From Microcella alkaliphila (lineage in GTDB: Bacteria; Actinomycetota; Actinomycetes; Actinomycetales; Microbacteriaceae): a stretch of DNA of 64,000 nucleotides. The DNA is taken from assembly GCF_002355395.1 (NCBI RefSeq), contig NZ_AP017315.1, forward strand, positions 992,001 to 1,056,000. Reading direction: 5' to 3'. Within the stretch, counting starts at the first letter, position 1. Each line of letters opens with the position of its first letter. Of this stretch, positions 24,918 through 38,033 are shown piece by piece. The notes below the pieces were generated by a model that saw only the letters and a program-made list of their open reading frames with translations, was not told the DNA's origin and made no database searches. Made by a program: the position numbers and the translations under genes.

Positions 24918-24991
24918 CGCGGGGTGGAGCAGTTCGGTAGCTCGCCGGGCTCATAACCCGGAGGTCGTAGGTTCAAATCCTGCCCCCGCAA
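24918..24991 (+). tRNA. Initiator tRNA-Met (CAT)
   Basis: Acceptor stem CGCGGGG/CCCCGCA leaves the C1-A72 mismatch typical of bacterial initiator tRNA. The anticodon stem CCGGG/CCCGG around CTCATAA has the three consecutive G-C pairs needed for initiation, and the T-loop is TTCAAAT. Discriminator A; no encoded CCA. A TAGCCT (24902-24907) just upstream is a plausible -10 element. Confidence 0.95.
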
Positions 24992-24995
24992 CAAA

Positions 24996-25045
24996 AGTAG
25001 GCCCCTAATCTGGGATTTCTTCGCAGATTAGGGGCCTACTGCTTT
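24996..25045 (+). terminator. Long hairpin directly after tRNA-Met
   Basis: AGTAGGCCCCTAATCTG (24996-25012) and CAGATTAGGGGCCTACT (25024-25040) form a perfect 17-bp stem with an 11-base loop, starting four bases after the tRNA. The following bases GCTTTGC are only weakly T-rich. The simplest reading is the tRNA terminator; it also marks the left limit of the accessory segment. Confidence 0.7.
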
Positions 25046-25084
25046 GCTCGGACTATGCAGGTCAGGACAAAAGTCAGGTCCAGA

Positions 25085-25849
25085 TCAGGTGAGTTCGAGA
25101 CCCTCCTCGCCTGCCTGGCGGTTCTTCGAGGTAGCGTTCTGCGTCATCCGCTTGTCCTGCTCGTCGGCGCTAGGCGCGGGAGGGCTCGTGAGCTTAGCGG
25201 TGACCGGCATCCGCTTCGCCGCCCGCGCGGAACGGGACGGAGCGGTAGCGGGACCGCCTCCAACACTCTCGTCATAGCCGCGGAGTGCGGTGCGCCAGCG
25301 TCGAAGGCGTGCGGCGTTCGCCGCCGTCTGCGTCTTGAGCGCGTCGAGCGTGAAGCCGTCTCCCAAGCTTTCCAGCGCCGGGGCCGCCTCCCCTCCGACC
25401 GCGCGAACCTCCCAGACGCCGCCGTGCTGCTCGATCCCGGCGAGATCGGCCACTTCGTCGAAGACTCCGGAGAAGTCGCCGGACAGCAGCGGCAGCGCAC
25501 GAAGGATGCCGAGCACCTCGGCGGCGTGGTCCTCCCTCTCCTCGACGGGGCTACGCATCTCGTCGTCGGCGCGAGTCTCGTCCTCCGCAAGCAGAGCCCG
25601 CTGCGCGTCGAGATAGGCGAGGTTCCGCCGCTGGCTGGCCAGGAGCGCTGTGGCCGTCGCACCGGTGGCGAGATGACGGCCCGTGGTGGTGCCGTCAAGG
25701 ATGAGCCGTCGGGGGCCGGGGATCCCCTCGCGGGGCGAGGAGAGGCGAACACCCGCGCCACGCATTACCGCGGCATTGATCGAAGGTGTGGGTACGTCGG
25801 CCAGGAGGCCACCGACCTCGGCCAGGTAGTCGTCGGCGGATGTGTTCAT
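25085..25849 (-). CDS. Hypothetical protein, accessory segment
   Basis: Protein of 254 residues, largely helical and charged, with no signal peptide or clear membrane segment. The N-terminus MNTSADDYLAEVGGLLADVPTPS and a middle region (ALPLLSGDFSGVFDEVADLAGIEQHGGVWEVRAVGG) are followed by a Lys/Arg/Ala-rich tail. I do not recognise the family. An AAGGAG nine bases upstream supports the ATG at 25849; an ATG at 25858 abuts that site and is less likely. Its start lies 26 bp after the stop of the upstream damaged gene, so the two were probably an operon. It lies between tRNA-Met and the thiamine island. Confidence 0.65.
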   Translation of the reverse strand: MNTSADDYLAEVGGLLADVPTPSINAAVMRGAGVRLSSPREGIPGPRRLILDGTTTGRHLATGATATALLASQRRNLAYLDAQRALLAEDETRADDEMRSPVEEREDHAAEVLGILRALPLLSGDFSGVFDEVADLAGIEQHGGVWEVRAVGGEAAPALESLGDGFTLDALKTQTAANAARLRRWRTALRGYDESVGGGPATAPSRSARAAKRMPVTAKLTSPPAPSADEQDKRMTQNATSKNRQAGEEGLELT

Positions 25850-25875
25850 GGAGATCATCTCCTTCTTCTTGAAGG

Positions 25876-26508
25876 TCAGTCGCCGAGCTGGCGACCGAGC
25901 TGTCGGGCCAGTGCGGGCGTGGGGTCGTCGTCGCGGTGAGGAACGACCCCTCGTGCGAGAGCAGCAGACACCTCGAACCATCCATGCGCTGCGCGGTCCA
26001 GACCTCGATGGCGTCGTAGGACTCGTGCGGCACCACGGTGCTCTCGTCGACTCCCCAGTAGTTCAGGTTCTCGGCGAACCCGGGGCCCCCCGCTCGCGTC
26101 GACGCCCAGCGTCAGGTCGGGCGGAGGTGCGGAGCCGGTGGGCCACAAGAGCCCGACCACGACCCCGACGACGACGCCCACCACGGCGGTCATCGCCCAG
26201 AGCGGCATGCGCCTCCAGCCCGATCGCCGATCACGCGCGGGCGGATACTCGACACGGCCACCGTCCTGTCGCCCGCGCTCGGATACACCCACGCGGCCGC
26301 GATCGACCTTCGCATCGTCGGCCCCCGGCGGTCGGGCGTCGACGGGATCGTCATCGGTGGCACCGACGTGTCTCGCGAGGTCTTCGAGTTCGCGGAGCCG
26401 TCGCTGCGCAGCCGGGTCGAGCACGATATCGGCATCGGGGCCGTACGCGCGCCGACGCAGGAGCTCGAGTTCCCTCGAACGTTCCGGCGACGGCGACGGC
26501 GCAGTCAT
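25876..26508 (-). pseudogene. Frameshifted single-pass membrane protein gene
   Basis: Starting at ATG 26508 the product has a charged N-terminus (MTAPSPSPERSRELELLRR), an acidic linker and one transmembrane segment (MTAVVGVVVGVVVGLLW near residue 130), then reads DLTLGVDASGGP. From there the original frame turns into an Arg-rich, unnatural sequence, while the neighbouring frame continues sensibly as GFAENLNYWGVDESTVVPHESYDAIEVW. The switch lies at a GGGGGGCCCC run near 26082-26091, pointing to an indel. The first 24 codons lie inside the 234-bp inverted repeat and recur at the right end of the thi island. A sequencing error in the homopolymer would also explain it. Confidence 0.55.
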
Positions 26509-26670
26509 ACGCTCATTATTCCGCGGAACGACGCTCGCGTTCACTGCACCCTTCGCGATCGGATAGGGTGGTCGACATCCACACGGGAGTCCTTGCAAGG
26601 GCTGAGATCGGGCTGACGCAGCCTGCGACCGTTCGAACCTGTCCGGGTAATGCCGGCGAAGGAAGTAGGA
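26437..26670 (+). repeat. Left copy of the 234-bp inverted repeat flanking the thi genes
   Basis: Base-by-base comparison shows this stretch is identical, over all 234 bases, to the reverse complement of 33222-33455. It begins inside codon 24 of the outward-facing membrane protein gene, includes that gene's start and ribosome-binding site and a complete TPP riboswitch, and ends in the TAGGA of the ribosome-binding site of the downstream ORF. The bases just outside differ on both edges. Confidence 0.97.
26578..26669 (+). ncRNA. TPP riboswitch (THI element), left copy
   Basis: Contains the conserved THI-box blocks in order: CGGGAGTCC, GGGCTGAGATC (pyrimidine sensor), GACCGTTCGAACCTGTCCGG (pyrophosphate sensor region) and GGTAATGCCGGCGAAGGAAGT. 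It should bind thiamine pyrophosphate and lower expression of the gene behind it. Here the only ORF behind it has 23 codons, and the next real gene, thiE, runs the other way. Confidence 0.95.
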
Positions 26671-26678
26671 GTCGCCCC

Positions 26679-26750
26679 ATGGAGTCCGTCCATTCATCGC
26701 GCGTTCGCGCGCACCGTCGTCGCCCTCACCGCACGCTGCGCGAGCAATAG
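26679..26750 (+). other. 23-codon ORF behind the left TPP riboswitch (gene remnant or leader)
   Basis: ATG at 26679 is preceded by AGGAG seven bases upstream, partly inside the riboswitch's distal end, and the frame stops at TAG 26748-26750. The product is Arg/His-rich with no recognisable motif. It may be the cut-off 5' end of a former riboswitch-controlled gene. The remaining 55 bases to the thiE stop show nothing. Confidence 0.4.
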
Positions 26751-26805
26751 GCGCCGGGGCATGGCTCACCCGAACGGAAGTCGGGCCGAGCGCCACGCCG
26801 AGATG

Positions 26806-27453
26806 TCAGGCAGCCTCGGGCAGCAATATCTCGGGCAGCGCGGCGCGGAGTTGCCGCGCGCTGGCGGCGGGGTCGTCGGACTCGGTGATCGCGCGTACCA
26901 CGACGACACGATCGGCCCCTGCGGCGACGACGTCCTCGATGTTCGACATGTCGATGCCGCCGATGGCGAACCACGGGCGCCGCGTGCCGATGCCCGCCGC
27001 GTAGCGGACGAGCTCGGTCCCCACCGCGGCGCGGCCGGGCTTGGTCGGTGTCGCCCAGACCGGCCCGACGCAGAAGTAGTCAAGGTCGTCCGCGGCGGCC
27101 GCGAGGTCGATCTGGTCGGGGGTGTGGGTGGACTTGCCCAGGATCGCCCGCGGTCCGACGACCGTCCGGGCGAGCCGCTCGGGAAGATCCTTCTGACCGA
27201 GGTGCAGGACGGGGGCGCCGGTGACGCGCGCGACGTCGGCGCGGTCGTTCACCGACCAGAGCGCGTCGTGACGGGCCGCCGCGTCCGCGAGGATGCGCAG
27301 GAAGTCGAGCTGCTCGCCGCCCTCCAAGGACTTGTCGCGCAACTGGATGATGTCGACGCCGCCAGCGAACGCAGCATCCACGAAATCGGCGAAGTCCCCC
27401 TGACGGGCGCGCGCGTCGGTGCAGAGATAGAGGCGTGCAGCGGCGATGGACAT
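26806..27453 (-). CDS. thiE: Thiamine-phosphate synthase
   Basis: TIM-barrel enzyme of 215 residues that joins HMP diphosphate and thiazole phosphate to thiamine phosphate. Visible are the [12 protein letters not shown] motif (about 36-47), [24 protein letters not shown] with the diphosphate/Mg-binding residues, [30 protein letters not shown] and the [28 protein letters not shown] end. All key residues look intact. It is divergent from thiO with only 51 bp between starts, where a GGGTGAG ribosome-binding site is visible. It points towards the left riboswitch rather than being driven by it. Confidence 0.95.
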   Translation of the reverse strand: MSIAAARLYLCTDARARQGDFADFVDAAFAGGVDIIQLRDKSLEGGEQLDFLRILADAAARHDALWSVNDRADVARVTGAPVLHLGQKDLPERLARTVVGPRAILGKSTHTPDQIDLAAAADDLDYFCVGPVWATPTKPGRAAVGTELVRYAAGIGTRRPWFAIGGIDMSNIEDVVAAGADRVVVVRAITESDDPAASARQLRAALPEILLPEAA

Positions 27454-27504
27454 CGGCTCACCCTATCGGCGGATCCGGTCCGCCGCGGCCGGCCCACCGC
27501 CGAC

Positions 27505-28691
27505 GTGATTGTCGTCGGCGGCGGGATCATCGGATTGAGCATCGCCTGGCGCGCGATGCAGACCGGACGCTCCGTGCTGCTGATCGACCCCGCTCCCGCC
27601 CAGGGCGCGACGTTCGCAGCGGCAGGCATGCTCGCGCCGGTGAGCGAGTACCACCACCAGGAGGACGCGCTCCTGCCGGCGATGCGGGAGTCCGCCGCGC
27701 GGTACCCCGGGTTCGTCCGCGAGCTGGAACTCGTCGAAGGGGCGTCAGGCTACCTCCGCACAGAGACGCTGCTGGTGGGCGTCGATCATGGGGACCGGCA
27801 GGCACTGGCGGATCTGCACGCCGCGCACCGTCGTGCGCAACTCGAGGCCGAGCCGCTGACGACACGCGACGCGCGCGCTCGCGAACCACTCCTCGGTCCG
27901 CGGGTGAGCAGCGTCTACCGCGTGGCGGGCGACCACCAGGTCGACCCGCGGATGCTCGCGGCCAGCCTGCTCGACCGGCTCCAGACGCCGGACGGACATG
28001 CGCGTCAGGTGGGTATCGCGCGTGAGCAGGTGGTCGCCCTGCTGCATCGCGATCGCGCGGACGACGACTCACCTGTCATCGGAGTCCGGCTCTCGGACGG
28101 GACCGAAGTCGTCGGGGCGGAGGTCGTGCTCGCCAACGGTGCCGGAGCGAGCGCCATCGACGGGGTCCCCGGACGTCTCGCTCTGCCGCTGCGACCCGTG
28201 TACGGCGACATCCTCCGGCTCGGGGTGCCCGACCGGCTCCGGCCGCTGCTCCGCAGCACGGTACGCGCCCTCGTCCACGGTGAGAGCGTCTACCTGGTAC
28301 CCCGCGCCGACGGGACCCTCGTCGTCGGCGCCACGCAGCGCGAGGACGGAGTGGATGCGGTGTCCGCGGGCGGCGTTCACCGGCTCCTTCGTGACGCACA
28401 GCAGGTGGTGCCCGCGGTGGGGGAGTTGTCGCTGATCGAGGCGACGGCGAGGACGCGACCGGGCACGCCGGATAACGCACCCCTCTTGGGACGCGTCCCG
28501 GGCCGGGACGGCGCCGCTGTCGCCGGACTGACCGTGGCCACGGGCTTCTTCCGCCACGGAGTCCTTCTCGCGCCGCTCGCGGCGGACATCGTCCTGGGTC
28601 TCATGGACGGCCACCCCGATCACCGCTGGGACGCGTTCCGTCCCGATCGATTCACCACTCACGCCGATCACACGGCAGAAGGGATCCACCG

Positions 28692-28695
<4 letters not shown>
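27505..28695 (+). CDS. thiO: Glycine oxidase ThiO
   Basis: FAD-dependent amine oxidase of 396 residues that converts glycine to the imine (dehydroglycine) used in thiazole formation. The N-terminus VIVVGGGIIGLSIAWRAMQTGRSVLLID is the Rossmann dinucleotide site, followed by ATFAAAGMLAPVSEY, which is typical of ThiO, and the C-terminal ARTRPGTPDNAPLLGRVP and ATGFFRHGVLLAPLAA segments. The only start codon near the Rossmann motif is GTG 27505, with no obvious ribosome-binding site, so translation may be leaderless. It is the first gene of thiO-thiS-thiG-thiF, each overlapping or abutting the next. Confidence 0.92.
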
Positions 28696-30872
<2,177 letters not shown>

Positions 30873-30915
30873 CCGCCTCGCCGACCGCCCGGTCGCTTTC
30901 TCCGAGGGCGCGCGC

Positions 30916-33455
<2,540 letters not shown>

Positions 33456-33936
33456 AGCGCCGCGAGTGCGGCAAGCACGAGGGCGAAGACCGAGTCGACC
33501 TCCATGTCGCACGCTGCGCCGAAGCGGGACTCGAGCCGCTGCCGGCGAGCCAGCTTGCCATCCACCCCGTCGAGACTGAGCGCGATGATCGCGAGCCCGA
33601 TGATTGCCGTCGCTGACGGAGCTCCCGCAACGAGCAGCCCGACGATGATCGAGACGAGCCCCCAGCGGATGCTCGTGACCACGTTCGCCGCGCCCAGTCG
33701 CGTGTGCGGGTGGTGACGTCGCAGGAACGCAGAGCCGGCACCGAATCCGACGGCCGCGGCCAGTGCAGTGGACTGGTGGGGACGACGGCAACGCTGGTGA
33801 CGGCCGCTGTACTGGCCGTGGCCGCGAGCGTGGTCAGGGCCGATACGCCGACGAAGTTCACGAGCACGCGGCTCGAGGTGCCAACCCGTTTGCGCCTGAC
33901 CGCCGGGTCGGCGCGGGTCAGATCAGCGGTGGTCAC
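33456..33936 (-). pseudogene. CDP-alcohol phosphatidyltransferase, frameshifted and truncated
   Basis: The first part (GTG 33936, MTTADLTRADPAVRRKR...VLVNFVGVSALTTL) and the second part (ALAAAVGFGAGSAFLRRHHPHTRLGAANVVTSIRWGLVSI) are in different frames, with the shift near 33775-33790. The second part has the complete CDP-alcohol transferase signature DGVDGKLARRQRLESRFGAACDMEVD, then stops being family-like exactly at the edge of the inverted repeat, so the C-terminal membrane half is missing. The intact enzyme would have transferred a phosphoalcohol to CDP-diacylglycerol or a related acceptor. No continuation is found in this window. Confidence 0.78.
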
Positions 33937-34082
33937 GGCGGCACGCTAGCACCGCAGCCTGCGCGTATTCGTTCACCGAATATTGCGGCGCGTCTGTGCT
34001 GGGAGGGCCCCGCATGTTGCGCCAGAGTGGACGTAAGGCTTTCGCCGCTCAGCCCCCCTATGTTGGTGCGGCGTAGCCGGTC

Positions 34083-34125
34083 GGGGCGCTGACGGAATCG
34101 GGTTTCGTCAGCACCCCGACCACCC
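34083..34125. terminator. Imperfect hairpin downstream of rbsK
   Basis: GGGGCGCTGACG (34083-34094) pairs with CGTCAGCACCCC (34106-34117) with one mismatch. It lies about 40 bases beyond the rbsK stop on the minus strand and lacks a T-run on that side, so it is a weak terminator candidate. The rest of 33937-34156 shows no gene. Confidence 0.45.
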
Positions 34126-34156
34126 TTTCTTCGCTGCCGGCGTCCGGCCGGTGCGC

Positions 34157-35041
34157 CTAGTGGGTCGGAGGCTGCGCCCCGCGCCACTGCACGGCGGCTG
34201 CGCCGGAGCGCACACCGGCGGCGACGGCGGCGGCGAGTTCCGCGCCATCCGCGAGCTCTGCGCAGACCGCGCCGACGAACGCGTCGCCCGCCCCGGTCGT
34301 GTCGACAACCTCGACACGGGGCGCGGCCACATGGCCGCTCGCGGCAGCGTCGCACCACACCGCGCCGTCACCGCCGAGCGTGATGATGACGCTTCGGCAG
34401 CGGCTGGCGAGGGATTGCGCGGCCGACAGGGCGCCTTCGACATCGGTGAAGGATGAGGCGCCCACCGCCCGCGCTTCGCTCTCGTTGACGACGAGCGGGT
34501 CGCACAGCTCGAGCAGTTCGTCGGGGATGTCGCGGGCGGGGGAGAGGTTCAGCGCGACGCGGCCGCCGGCTCCGACGACCGCGCGTGCGGCGGCGTGGAC
34601 GACACCGAGCGGCACCTCGAGCTGGCTGAGCAGGACCGTGCCGGGGCCGGCGAGCTCAGTGATCGTGGTGGCCACCGCATCCGCGTCGAGGCGACCGTTC
34701 GCGCCGGGCGCGACCACGATCGTGTTCTCGCCGTCGCGTGAGACGGTGATGAGCGCAACGCCGGTCGGTGCGTCGCTGAACCGGGCGACGCTCGATACGT
34801 CGACACCGCCTGCTCCAAGAGCGTCGAGCATGGCATGGCCCCCCGCGTCGTCGCCGACGGCGCCGACGAAGACGGGCATGGCGCCCGAGCGGGCCGCGGC
34901 AAGCGCCTGGTTCGCGCCTTTGCCCCCCGTCGCGACGACGACGTCGCCGCCGAGCAGGGTCTCACCCGGCTGGGGATGGCGGTCGACGACGACCGTGTAG
35001 TCGGTGTTCGCCGAACCGAGAACGATGAGGGAGGCGCTCAT
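34157..35041 (-). CDS. rbsK: Ribokinase (PfkB family)
   Basis: Carbohydrate kinase of 294 residues that phosphorylates ribose (or a similar sugar) with ATP. PfkB signature 1 is in GGDVVVATGGKGANQALAAARSG (about 31-53), and signature 2 holds the catalytic aspartate in VDTTGAGDAFVGAV (near 245-258). The substrate motif GSANTDYTVVVDRHPQPGET opens the protein. The ATG at 35041 has GGAG closely upstream; the frame is open further, but that part overlaps the divergent gene. There are no rbs transporter genes nearby, so nucleoside or deoxyribose salvage is possible. Confidence 0.9.
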   Translation of the reverse strand: MSASLIVLGSANTDYTVVVDRHPQPGETLLGGDVVVATGGKGANQALAAARSGAMPVFVGAVGDDAGGHAMLDALGAGGVDVSSVARFSDAPTGVALITVSRDGENTIVVAPGANGRLDADAVATTITELAGPGTVLLSQLEVPLGVVHAAARAVVGAGGRVALNLSPARDIPDELLELCDPLVVNESEARAVGASSFTDVEGALSAAQSLASRCRSVIITLGGDGAVWCDAAASGHVAAPRVEVVDTTGAGDAFVGAVCAELADGAELAAAVAAGVRSGAAAVQWRGAQPPTH

Positions 35042-35103
35042 GGCTCCATGCTGGCAGAGCGGCGACCGTGGTGAGCGGCCCCGGCCGCCTCTAGGCTGGC
35101 CGC

Positions 35104-35910
35104 ATGAGCGAAACACTGCGCGTCGCCGTCGCCCAGTTCGCGCCGGGGCCAGCCCGCGACGAGAACCTCGCCGGCGTCGTGCAGCTCGTGCGCGAGGCCG
35201 CTCGTGAGGGTGCCGAACTCGTCGTGCTGCCCGAGTACTCGGCGTTCTTCGGCGGAAAGATGGGACCACACTGGGTCGCCGCCGCCGAGGCTCTCGACGG
35301 GCCGTTCGTGGCGGGGCTTGCCGACATCGCGCGGTCGAACGGCGTTGTCGTCGTCGCCGGGATGCTCGAAACGGCCTCGCGGGACGATCGCTTCCGCAAC
35401 ACCATCGTCGCGCTCGGCGCCGACGGCTCACTGCTCAGCGTCACTCGCAAACTGCACCTGTATGACGCCTTCGGCCAGACCGAGTCGGACTGGGCGGAAC
35501 CCGGCGACATCGTCGGCGCCGAATCCTTCGACGTCGGGGGAGTGCCGGTCGGCGTGCAGACCTGCTACGACCTGCGGTTCCCCGAGGTGACCAGGCGCCT
35601 CGTTGACGCGGGAGCTGAGCTTGTGCTCGTGCCCGCCGAGTGGGTGGCCGGGCCCGACAAGCGGCACGCCTGGCGCACGCTGGCCGCCGCCCGCGCCATC
35701 GAGAACACCGTGTACCTCGCAGCGGCAGATCACCCGCCGCCCGTCGGGGTGGGGGCGAGCCTCATCATCGACCCGCTCGGCCGCGAGCTCGCGTTCGTCG
35801 ACGATGAGGTCGGTGTCGCTGCGGCGACGATCGACCGTGCCGAGGTCGTCCGGGTGAGGGCCGTCAACCCGGCGCTCGCCCTGCGCCGCTTCCGGGTCGA
35901 GCCCGTTTAG
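35104..35910 (+). CDS. Carbon-nitrogen hydrolase (Nit/omega-amidase type)
   Basis: Nitrilase-superfamily amidase of 268 residues. The Glu-Lys-Cys triad is visible: E44 in VVLPEYSAFF, K116 in VTRKLHLYD and C154 in GVQTCYDLRFPE. The DLRFPE context and length match the Nit1/Nit2-like branch acting on deaminated glutathione or omega-amides such as 2-oxoglutaramate. Its stop overlaps the convergent aminotransferase by four bases. In other organisms such an aminotransferase and an omega-amidase act in sequence on glutamine or methionine keto acids; that link is inferred here. Confidence 0.9.
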   Translation: MSETLRVAVAQFAPGPARDENLAGVVQLVREAAREGAELVVLPEYSAFFGGKMGPHWVAAAEALDGPFVAGLADIARSNGVVVVAGMLETASRDDRFRNTIVALGADGSLLSVTRKLHLYDAFGQTESDWAEPGDIVGAESFDVGGVPVGVQTCYDLRFPEVTRRLVDAGAELVLVPAEWVAGPDKRHAWRTLAAARAIENTVYLAAADHPPPVGVGASLIIDPLGRELAFVDDEVGVAAATIDRAEVVRVRAVNPALALRRFRVEPV

Positions 35911-37100
35911 CGGCCCGAGGTCAGGCGGCGCACGGCCTCGTCGATCTGGGCGTCCGTTCTGCAGAACGCGAAGCGCAGCGACGAGTGGATGCGCGCATCC
36001 CGTGACCGCGGATCGAACGCCGACAGCGGAATCGCCGCCACCCCCCGCTCGACCGTCAGGTCGCGGGCGTAGCGATTCGCGTCGGTCACCCCCAGCGGGG
36101 CGGCGTCGGCCACCACAAAGTAGGAGCCCCGACTGGGGGAGACGGCGAAGCCCGCCGCGGCGAGCCCCGCGCTCAGGCGGTCGCGCCGGGCGGCAAGCGT
36201 GCGGCGCTGATCGTCGAAGTAGTCGTCGCCGAGCCCGAGGCCGACAGCGACCGCCGGCTGGAAGGGCGCCCCGTTCACGTACGTCAGGTACTGCTTGACC
36301 CCCATCGCCGCGTCGATCAGGTGGGCGGGCCCGGTCATCCAGCCGACCTTCCAGCCGGTTACGCGGAACGTCTTCGCGGCGCTCGAAATCGTGAGGCTGC
36401 GCTCGGCCGCGCCCGGGATGCTCGCGATCGGCGTAAACGGCGCGTCGTCGAACACGAGGTGCTCGTACACCTCGTCGCTGACGATGATCGCGTCGTGCCG
36501 GGCCGCCGCGGCGACGATGCGCTCGAGCAGCTCGGGGGCGATCACCGAACCCGTCGGGTTGTGCGGGTTGTTGAGCAGCACGACGCGCGTGTTCGGGCCG
36601 ATCGCTGCGTCGATCGCCGCGGCTGTGGGCTGGAAGTCGTCCCCCTCAAGCGGGATCGCGACGTGTCGGGCTCCCGTGAGACCGACCATGGCGGCGTAGG
36701 CGTCGTAGAAGGGGGAGAGGGTGACGACCTCATCACCCGCGCTCACGAGGGCGAGCATCGCGGCCGCGATCGCCTCTGTGGCTCCGGCGGTGATGAGCAC
36801 CTCCGTGTCGGGGTCGCGGCGCTCGCCGAAGAACCGTTCGCGGTGTTCGGCGACGGCGCGGCGCAGCTCCGGGGTGCCGCGACCAGGCGGGTACTGGTTG
36901 AGGCCCGCGCGGATGGCAGCGATCGCGGCCTCGGTTACGGGGGCCGGAGCATCCTCGTCGGGATAGCCCTGCCCCAGGTTGATCGCGTCGTGCTGGGCTG
37001 CGAGGGCGCTCATCTCGGCGAAGACCGTCGCGCGGACGGTGCCATCGGCATCACGAAGGCCTGCGGCGTCGATGGCGCGCAGCCACGGCGGTGTGGTCAT
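35907..37100 (-). CDS. PLP-dependent class I/II aminotransferase (KAT/YbdL-like)
   Basis: Fold-type I aminotransferase of 397 residues. NLGQGYPDEDAP and QYPPGRGTPELRRAVAEH near the N-terminus, VLLNNPHNPTGSV (PLP-ring Asn), IVSDEVYEHLVFDD (Asp and Tyr) and the Schiff-base lysine in SSAAKTFRVTGWKVGW (about residue 240) are all present, with the C-terminal arginine in HSSLRFAFCR. The N-terminal pattern is that of kynurenine/glutamine/methionine aminotransferases rather than AspC. I prefer ATG 37100 over the GTG three bases earlier; GGGTGA lies upstream. It converges on the amidase gene. Confidence 0.9.
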   Translation of the reverse strand: MTTPPWLRAIDAAGLRDADGTVRATVFAEMSALAAQHDAINLGQGYPDEDAPAPVTEAAIAAIRAGLNQYPPGRGTPELRRAVAEHRERFFGERRDPDTEVLITAGATEAIAAAMLALVSAGDEVVTLSPFYDAYAAMVGLTGARHVAIPLEGDDFQPTAAAIDAAIGPNTRVVLLNNPHNPTGSVIAPELLERIVAAAARHDAIIVSDEVYEHLVFDDAPFTPIASIPGAAERSLTISSAAKTFRVTGWKVGWMTGPAHLIDAAMGVKQYLTYVNGAPFQPAVAVGLGLGDDYFDDQRRTLAARRDRLSAGLAAAGFAVSPSRGSYFVVADAAPLGVTDANRYARDLTVERGVAAIPLSAFDPRSRDARIHSSLRFAFCRTDAQIDEAVRRLTSGR

Positions 37101-37138
37101 CACGCAGTCACCCTAGCCGGGGCGGACCGGCCGCGAGC

Positions 37139-37804
37139 TCAGTCGGCCTCGCTGTCGGCATCGGCCTCGACGCGCGGCTGCGTGAGGCTCGTCGCCCACT
37201 GGTAGAACACCTGCTTGCCCGGCTCGGTGCTGTCAACGCGCTCGTCGACGCCACGCGCGAGCAGGTCGCTGAGACCGCGCACAACCGCGTCGAGGTCGTC
37301 GTGGGGGGCGGTGAGGGCGAGGCCCGCGGTGAATGACGAGATGACCGCCGACAGTCGGAACGCGTCGATATCCCGCCGAACCATGCCGGCCTCCTGGAGG
37401 GCCTCGATCAGCTCGCCGCGCACACCGATCTGGGGCACGTAGCGGAACGACGAGTTGTTGCGCATGATCGCGTTGAGCGCGCTGCGGTCGATGATGAAGA
37501 GCGTGCGCGCGAGAGGCCGCTCGTAGAGCGCGGTGAGGATGTAGAGGTACACCCGCGACAGCAGCCCTCCGCGGGGGTCGCGCTCGATGTTGTCGACGAT
37601 GCTCGAATAGATGCGCTGGAACTCGCGGTTCAGCATGCTGATCAAGACGTCACCGCTCGAGTCGTACACCGTCTCGATCTCGCTCACCGGGTAGCCCGAC
37701 TTTTCGCTGATCGACTTCATGGTGACCGCGTCATAGCCGTCATTCACGATGATGTCTGCTGCAGCATCAAGGACTCGGGTTACGTCGGTTACGGAGTTCG
37801 TCAT
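37139..37804 (-). CDS. TetR/AcrR family transcriptional regulator
   Basis: Regulator of 221 residues with an N-terminal TetR-type helix-turn-helix (VLDAAADIIVNDGYDAVTMKSISEKSGYPVSEIETVYDSSGDVL, about 11-55) and a helical ligand-binding domain with a conserved-looking LARTLFIIDRSALNAIMRNN segment. The acidic C-terminal tail is unusual. It sits 38 bp upstream of the aminotransferase on the same strand, so the two may be one operon. Its ligand is unknown. The 229 bp between its start and the next lipoprotein gene contain no recognisable gene. Confidence 0.85.
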   Translation of the reverse strand: MTNSVTDVTRVLDAAADIIVNDGYDAVTMKSISEKSGYPVSEIETVYDSSGDVLISMLNREFQRIYSSIVDNIERDPRGGLLSRVYLYILTALYERPLARTLFIIDRSALNAIMRNNSSFRYVPQIGVRGELIEALQEAGMVRRDIDAFRLSAVISSFTAGLALTAPHDDLDAVVRGLSDLLARGVDERVDSTEPGKQVFYQWATSLTQPRVEADADSEAD

Positions 37805-38033
37805 GGCTGGCGGGCTCTCTCGGGGGCTGGTGGTCCTTCGATACTAAGCGGGCAGATAGACCAGTGGGTCGACCCATTTGGGGGGACAGTCGAAGTTGTC
37901 TGGGTACGTTCACAGTTCGGAGTCACGGGGGTAATGGATGCCCGCTCCTCACCACCGCGCCTCGGCGTCGTGTTTCCCCGCAGGTGTGGACACCTCGCCA
38001 GGGCCTTGAGTGGTGCCGTCTACGGTGTCGCGC

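Noticed and set aside
25055..25939. Plus-strand 294-codon frame after tRNA-Met
   Set aside because: The minus-strand frame opposite has better composition and a strong AAGGAG site; the plus frame looks like its shadow.
26437..26670. Inverted repeats as ends of a transposon
   Set aside because: The repeat is made of gene start, promoter and riboswitch, with no transposase and no target-site duplication seen at the edges.
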